From: Bacteroidales bacterium
GTDB taxonomy: Bacteria; Bacteroidota; Bacteroidia; Bacteroidales; FEN-979
Assembly: GCA_023231005.1 (NCBI GenBank)
Contig: JALNWG010000013.1
Coordinates: forward strand, 1-64,000
DNA: 64,000 nt
Direction: 5' to 3'
The position numbers and the translations under genes were made by a program. This document shows positions 61,043-64,000 of the stretch, piece after piece. The stretch's first letter is position 1. Every line of letters starts with the position of its first letter. Below the pieces are notes generated by a model. That model had not been told where the DNA came from. It saw only the letters and a list, made by a program, of their open reading frames with translations, and did no database searches.

Positions 61043-61456
61043 CCGAAATTTCAGGTCCTTATCTGTGACATCCTTCGCCCCATTCCCCGCACCTTCATCT
61101 TAAAAAGTTATTAACAATTAGTGTAACAAATTGTTACACTTCAAATGGAATTCATTTTCATATCTGGTTGTTATCTATTTGTTTATGATTTGGCATAGTG
61201 TTTGTAATGTCAGTCCAAACCATTCTCTTCCTAAATAATTCACTTTCAGATTTTTGTTTTACAGTCAATTATTTTGCAACTTTGTTGAAACTTTAACAAG
61301 ACCCCATCATTTGTTCCTTCCATGTCCATTCAGTATCGCAAAAGAATGGGATGAAGATTGGGTGAGTGGGAAAAAGCACCTCGAAATGGCCCCCCTGTGG
61401 GTGATTCTGCCTTGAGTTCACTTTACAAAGAGCGGTCGAGTTCCTGATCAATATTT
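61043..61456. other. Non-coding stretch downstream of rsmA
   Basis: A 414-bp gap with no credible ORF. It contains a 21-bp palindrome (61120-61140), AT-rich DNA to ~61310 and a possible promoter TTTG (61253-61256), N20, CAACTTTG (61277-61284), which lacks the first T of the -7 box. The last 150 bp are of more mixed composition and unassigned; no tRNA is found. Confidence 0.5.
61120..61140. promoter_or_regulatory. Palindromic operator candidate, copy 3 (10-bp arms)
   Basis: Perfect dyad agtgtaacaa-a-ttgttacact. It differs at only one base of 21 from 5304-5324 upstream of ruvA. The core GTAACA-N3-TGTTAC is identical in spacing. It lies 78 bp after rsmA, ~320 bp before the orphan membrane gene, with no T-run after it, so an operator or a repeat is more likely than a terminator. 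Confidence 0.55.
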
Positions 61457-61927
61457 ATGTATAGAGTTTATAAGACAAATATACTTTATCGAATTAGCTG
61501 TTTGATCGTTACTGCATACTTCGTATTTGCAATATATAATTCATTCATTAATAGAGAATTTGATTCTATTATCTCTTTTTTATTCTCAATACTTCTTTGT
61601 CAATTATTTTTATTTCAATCTCTGTATTTTGAATCTTTCGTATTTAAAGATGATAGATTTATATACTCAAAGCAATTCTTATTTTTTAATTTTAAGTACG
61701 TAGAGATTCCTTATAATTCGATAGTTGAAATGGATAGAATTCATAACTTTCAATTAATTACAAGATACGATATAAAATATAATGGTTGTTTAGGTCAAGT
61801 GCCCCAACAATTTAGCATGTTTATATTTAAATTGCTCCCTTATCATTTAATTAGACCAAATATTGATTTTATGATGAATGAAATTTCAAATTTATCAAGG
61901 ATAGAAATAAAGGATACGTTTATTTAA
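61457..61927 (+). CDS. AT-rich orphan membrane protein
   Basis: A 156-residue protein. Two N-terminal spans (ISCLIVTAYFVFAIYNSF and IISFLFSILLCQLFLFQSLYF) are followed by a soluble part with FVFKDDRFIYSKQFLFFNFKYVEIPYNSIVEM, which has the shape of a bacterial PH-like domain. I recognise no family with certainty. The gene is visibly more AT-rich than its neighbours and uses mostly A/T-ending codons, which suggests recent acquisition. It is flanked by non-coding DNA on both sides. Confidence 0.6.
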   Translation: MYRVYKTNILYRISCLIVTAYFVFAIYNSFINREFDSIISFLFSILLCQLFLFQSLYFESFVFKDDRFIYSKQFLFFNFKYVEIPYNSIVEMDRIHNFQLITRYDIKYNGCLGQVPQQFSMFIFKLLPYHLIRPNIDFMMNEISNLSRIEIKDTFI

Positions 61928-61929
61928 TA

Positions 61930-62004
61930 GTTTGGGGTATGATAATAGTAAGACCCGCGTGCCTGCACTGATAAGACAGGCGAGCGCTTAGGTTCTCCCC
62001 AAAC
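61930..62004 (+). ncRNA. 75-nt hairpin element of unknown function
   Basis: A closing stem of 8 bp (gtttgggg 61930-61937 with ccccaaac 61997-62004) encloses further pairing: agacc (61951-61955) with ggttct (61991-61996, one bulge), gcg (61957-61959) with cgc (61985-61987), and gcctg (61961-61965) with caggc (61977-61981) over an 11-nt loop. It begins 3 bp after the orphan gene and ends 67 bp before the next. Not a tRNA: no fitting D, anticodon or T arm. It may be a structured RNA, a terminator-like element or a repeat. Confidence 0.35.
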
Positions 62005-62043
62005 GCCTGGTTTTGTCCCGCCACAACAAAAGAAACTTTTTCC

Positions 62044-62051
62044 TACCTTTG
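62044..62051 (+). promoter_or_regulatory. -7 box of the TMTC-like gene
   Basis: TACCTTTG, 19 nt before the ATG at 62071. A TTTG at 62012-62015 is 28 bp away, too far for a standard -33 box. Confidence 0.5.
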
Positions 62052-62070
62052 TGAAAATTTTTATGCAGGG

Positions 62071-64000
62071 ATGAAAAAAATCAGCGTGTCTTCATCCGGA
62101 AGAAAACCACCAAAGGGAAAGCCAGTGTCCAAAGGGAAACCTGCTTTAACCCCGAAAAAGATTTCTCCGTTAAAAACAGATACACCCGTCAAAAAATCTT
62201 CTTCACGGAAGGCAAACTGGTTTTTTGTGTCGTTCTTTTTTGTATTTGCCCTGATATTATATGGCAATACGATTTTTAACAAATATGCTGTTGATGATAT
62301 CTATGTTACAAATAATCCGGTTGTAAAACTGGGAATAAAAGCCATCCCGAAAATTTTTAACAGCTATTATGTGAATCAGCAAGGAAATCTCGGTTCGTCT
62401 TCCTCTGATTACCGCCCCATCGTCCGGTCTACTTTTGCCCTGGAATATCAGTTATGGGGCGAAAAACCAGGTCGTAGCCATTCAGTCAATATTCTGATCT
62501 ATTTTTTGTTGTCAACATTGTTGTTTTTTATCCTTCGACGATTATTAAAAAATTATAACATTCTGTTCCCATTTCTTATCACTGTCATTTTTATGGCCCA
62601 TCCTGTTCATACAGAGGTGGTGGCCAGTTTGAAAAACAGGGATGAAATGCTGGCTTTTTTATGCGGATTGGGAAGTTTGTCGCTATTGCTCGATTATGCC
62701 GAAAAACGAAAATTGCGTTATGTGTTTTTTGCGCTGTTGGTGTTTTTTATCGGGTACCTGTGTAAATCATCCATTGTTCCTTTCCTGTTGTTAATTCCTT
62801 TGACTTTATATTTTTTCACGGATTTACCGGTAAAAAAATATGTGCCAATTGTCTTAGGCATTTTATTCGTAGGATTGTTTGCCTTTATCCTCCCAAGAAT
62901 GTTGCTCCCACACGTTCATCGGATTAAGGGTTTCGTTGAAAATCCCCTCTTTTTTGAAAGCAATTTTTGGATCCATCTGGGTACCGGGTTGGTTTCTTTA
63001 TTGTTTTATCTTAAAATACTGGTATATCCACATCCCTTGTTACACTACTACGGATATGATATGATCCCCGTCACCAATCTGGCCAATATATGGGTTTGGG
63101 TTTCCATTATTCTCTATGCTGGTATGTTGATATATGCTATTCTTAAATTCCGTGAAAAACATTTTCTTTCGTATGCCATTTTCTGGTTCCTCATTGCCAT
63201 TGCCATGTACTCAAATATCCTGGTCCCTGTTATGGGGATCGTTGGCGAACGATTTGTATTCAACGCTTCGTTAGGTTTTTCCATGGCCCTGGTATATATC
63301 ATCTTCCTGATTTTTAAAACACAACCCAAAAGTCTAACCATTGAAATGGACTCGCGATTGAAAATTCTTGCGGTTGTGATTTTATTGCTGATTCCTTGTA
63401 CAGCCATGACGGTTTCAAGGAACCGCGACTGGAGGAATTTGTTTGATTTGTACAGAAGTGATATTAAATTCCTTGATAAATCAGCCAAAGGGAATCTCGA
63501 ATGGGCAGGGTTCCTGATGGGAACGGTATACAATGATCCGAATTTTTTACGCAGCGGAGGGGTCAATGAACTCAAACTTGACTATATCATCACCCACTTT
63601 AAAAGATCTCTTCAAATTTATCCAAGAAATTATAAAACCCTGAATGATCTGGGAACGGTTTATTTATTTATGGCCAAGAATTCCGATTCGGCCATCTTGT
63701 ATCTTAACAAAGCAATCGAGCTGGATCCTTCCTCACAACCGGCCTATGTGAATCTGGGAATGGCTTATCGTCAGTTGGGGAAATATCCTCAAGCCATCGA
63801 ATGTTTTGAACACATCCTGAAAATTAATCCCACCCAAGTCAAGGCCATTTTTGCTCTGGCTGATGTTTACAATGATATGGGCGATTTTAACCGGGCGGTA
63901 AAAATGAATGAGGATGTTATGAAAGCCTATCCAAAACTGGAAATGCCTTATATCAATATCGGAAATTATTATATGCTTAAAACCGATACAGTAACGGCTG
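62071..64000 (+). CDS. TMTC-like membrane glycosyltransferase with TPR repeats (3' end beyond window)
   Basis: Open from ATG at 62071 to the window end, at least 643 codons, so the C-terminus is missing. A Lys/Ser/Pro-rich cytoplasmic head of ~48 residues precedes the first span (NWFFVSFFFVFALILYGNTI). The loop after it has YAVDDIYVTNNPVV, the acidic motif of TMTC/DUF1736 proteins, then DYRPIVRSTFALEYQLWGEKP. HPVHTEVVASLKNRDEMLAF is another family hallmark. About ten spans, then TPR repeats (YKTLNDLGTVYLFMAKNSDS, YVNLGMAYRQLGKYPQAIEC). In animals TMTCs are O-mannosyltransferases; here only the fold and membrane location are inferred. Confidence 0.85.
   Translation, partial: MKKISVSSSGRKPPKGKPVSKGKPALTPKKISPLKTDTPVKKSSSRKANWFFVSFFFVFALILYGNTIFNKYAVDDIYVTNNPVVKLGIKAIPKIFNSYYVNQQGNLGSSSSDYRPIVRSTFALEYQLWGEKPGRSHSVNILIYFLLSTLLFFILRRLLKNYNILFPFLITVIFMAHPVHTEVVASLKNRDEMLAFLCGLGSLSLLLDYAEKRKLRYVFFALLVFFIGYLCKSSIVPFLLLIPLTLYFFTDLPVKKYVPIVLGILFVGLFAFILPRMLLPHVHRIKGFVENPLFFESNFWIHLGTGLVSLLFYLKILVYPHPLLHYYGYDMIPVTNLANIWVWVSIILYAGMLIYAILKFREKHFLSYAIFWFLIAIAMYSNILVPVMGIVGERFVFNASLGFSMALVYIIFLIFKTQPKSLTIEMDSRLKILAVVILLLIPCTAMTVSRNRDWRNLFDLYRSDIKFLDKSAKGNLEWAGFLMGTVYNDPNFLRSGGVNELKLDYIITHFKRSLQIYPRNYKTLNDLGTVYLFMAKNSDSAILYLNKAIELDPSSQPAYVNLGMAYRQLGKYPQAIECFEHILKINPTQVKAIFALADVYNDMGDFNRAVKMNEDVMKAYPKLEMPYINIGNYYMLKTDTVTA

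Noticed and set aside
61120..61140. Rho-independent terminator of rsmA
   Set aside because: The dyad is AT-rich, has a one-base centre and is not followed by a T-run.
61930..62004. tRNA or tmRNA
   Set aside because: The length is right but D, anticodon and T arms do not form, and there is no TTC-loop in the right place.
1..64000. CRISPR array, prophage or toxin-antitoxin module
   Set aside because: No regularly spaced repeats, phage structural genes or paired small genes of those types are visible.

Overview
The window is chromosomal DNA of a Bacteroidota bacterium, probably of the class Bacteroidia; I cannot place it lower from sequence alone. Four things support this. There is a complete sprA (the giant type IX secretion translocon protein) in the order ruvA-sprA-gcvH-vanZ. 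Four large secreted proteins carry type IX (Por) C-terminal sorting domains (one call is less certain than the others). Promoters repeatedly match the Bacteroidota form TTTG-N19..21-TAnnTTTG. Shine-Dalgarno sequences are mostly absent. Gene density is high, there are no rRNA or tRNA genes, no CRISPR array and no prophage.

Layout. 1-5.2 kb: a type IX cargo protein with a papain-like domain, then a decayed insertion sequence bounded by perfect 22-bp inverted repeats. 5.2-14.3 kb: a regulatory region with paired palindromes, then ruvA, sprA, gcvH and a VanZ-like gene. 14.3-25 kb: a minus-strand micropeptide-pdxB-uvrC operon, a prolyl oligopeptidase, a class D beta-lactamase-like gene, a ferredoxin-nitroreductase, a TonB-dependent receptor and thiL. 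25-32.2 kb: a potassium channel and nitroreductase pair, then the SUF iron-sulfur operon sufB-C-D-S-E plus a MIP18/SufT-like gene. 32.2-37.3 kb: dxs, an NAD(P)-binding protein, an APC permease and a dCMP deaminase. 37.4-47.2 kb: an M6 metalloprotease (type IX cargo), an operon of M20 hydrolase, LOG protein and P-loop kinase, manA, and a gingipain-like C25 protease (type IX cargo). 46-50.3 kb: the rbfA-methyltransferase-LolC/E-like operon, divergent from an MsbA-like exporter. 50.3-56.6 kb: a compact D-Ala-D-Ala carboxypeptidase, a second papain-like type IX protein and a second M20 hydrolase. 56.7-64 kb: a GT39 glycosyltransferase, a TPR protein, rsmA, a 400-bp non-coding stretch, an AT-rich orphan and a TMTC-like membrane/TPR protein cut by the window end.

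How the parts fit. SprA would export the four cargo proteins found here, three or four of which look like peptidases of different clans (C1, C1, C25, M6). With the oligopeptidase, the M20 hydrolases and the amino-acid permease this suggests protein or peptide use. PdxB and Dxs both serve DXP-dependent pyridoxal-phosphate synthesis (Dxs also isoprenoids and thiamine), and PLP is the SufS cofactor. No complete unknown defence or secretion system is visible. The least explained signals are a near-identical 21-bp palindrome at two distant loci, two symmetric divergent promoters with the same 20-bp geometry, a 34-residue lysine-rich peptide coupled to pdxB, and a 75-nt hairpin near the right end.
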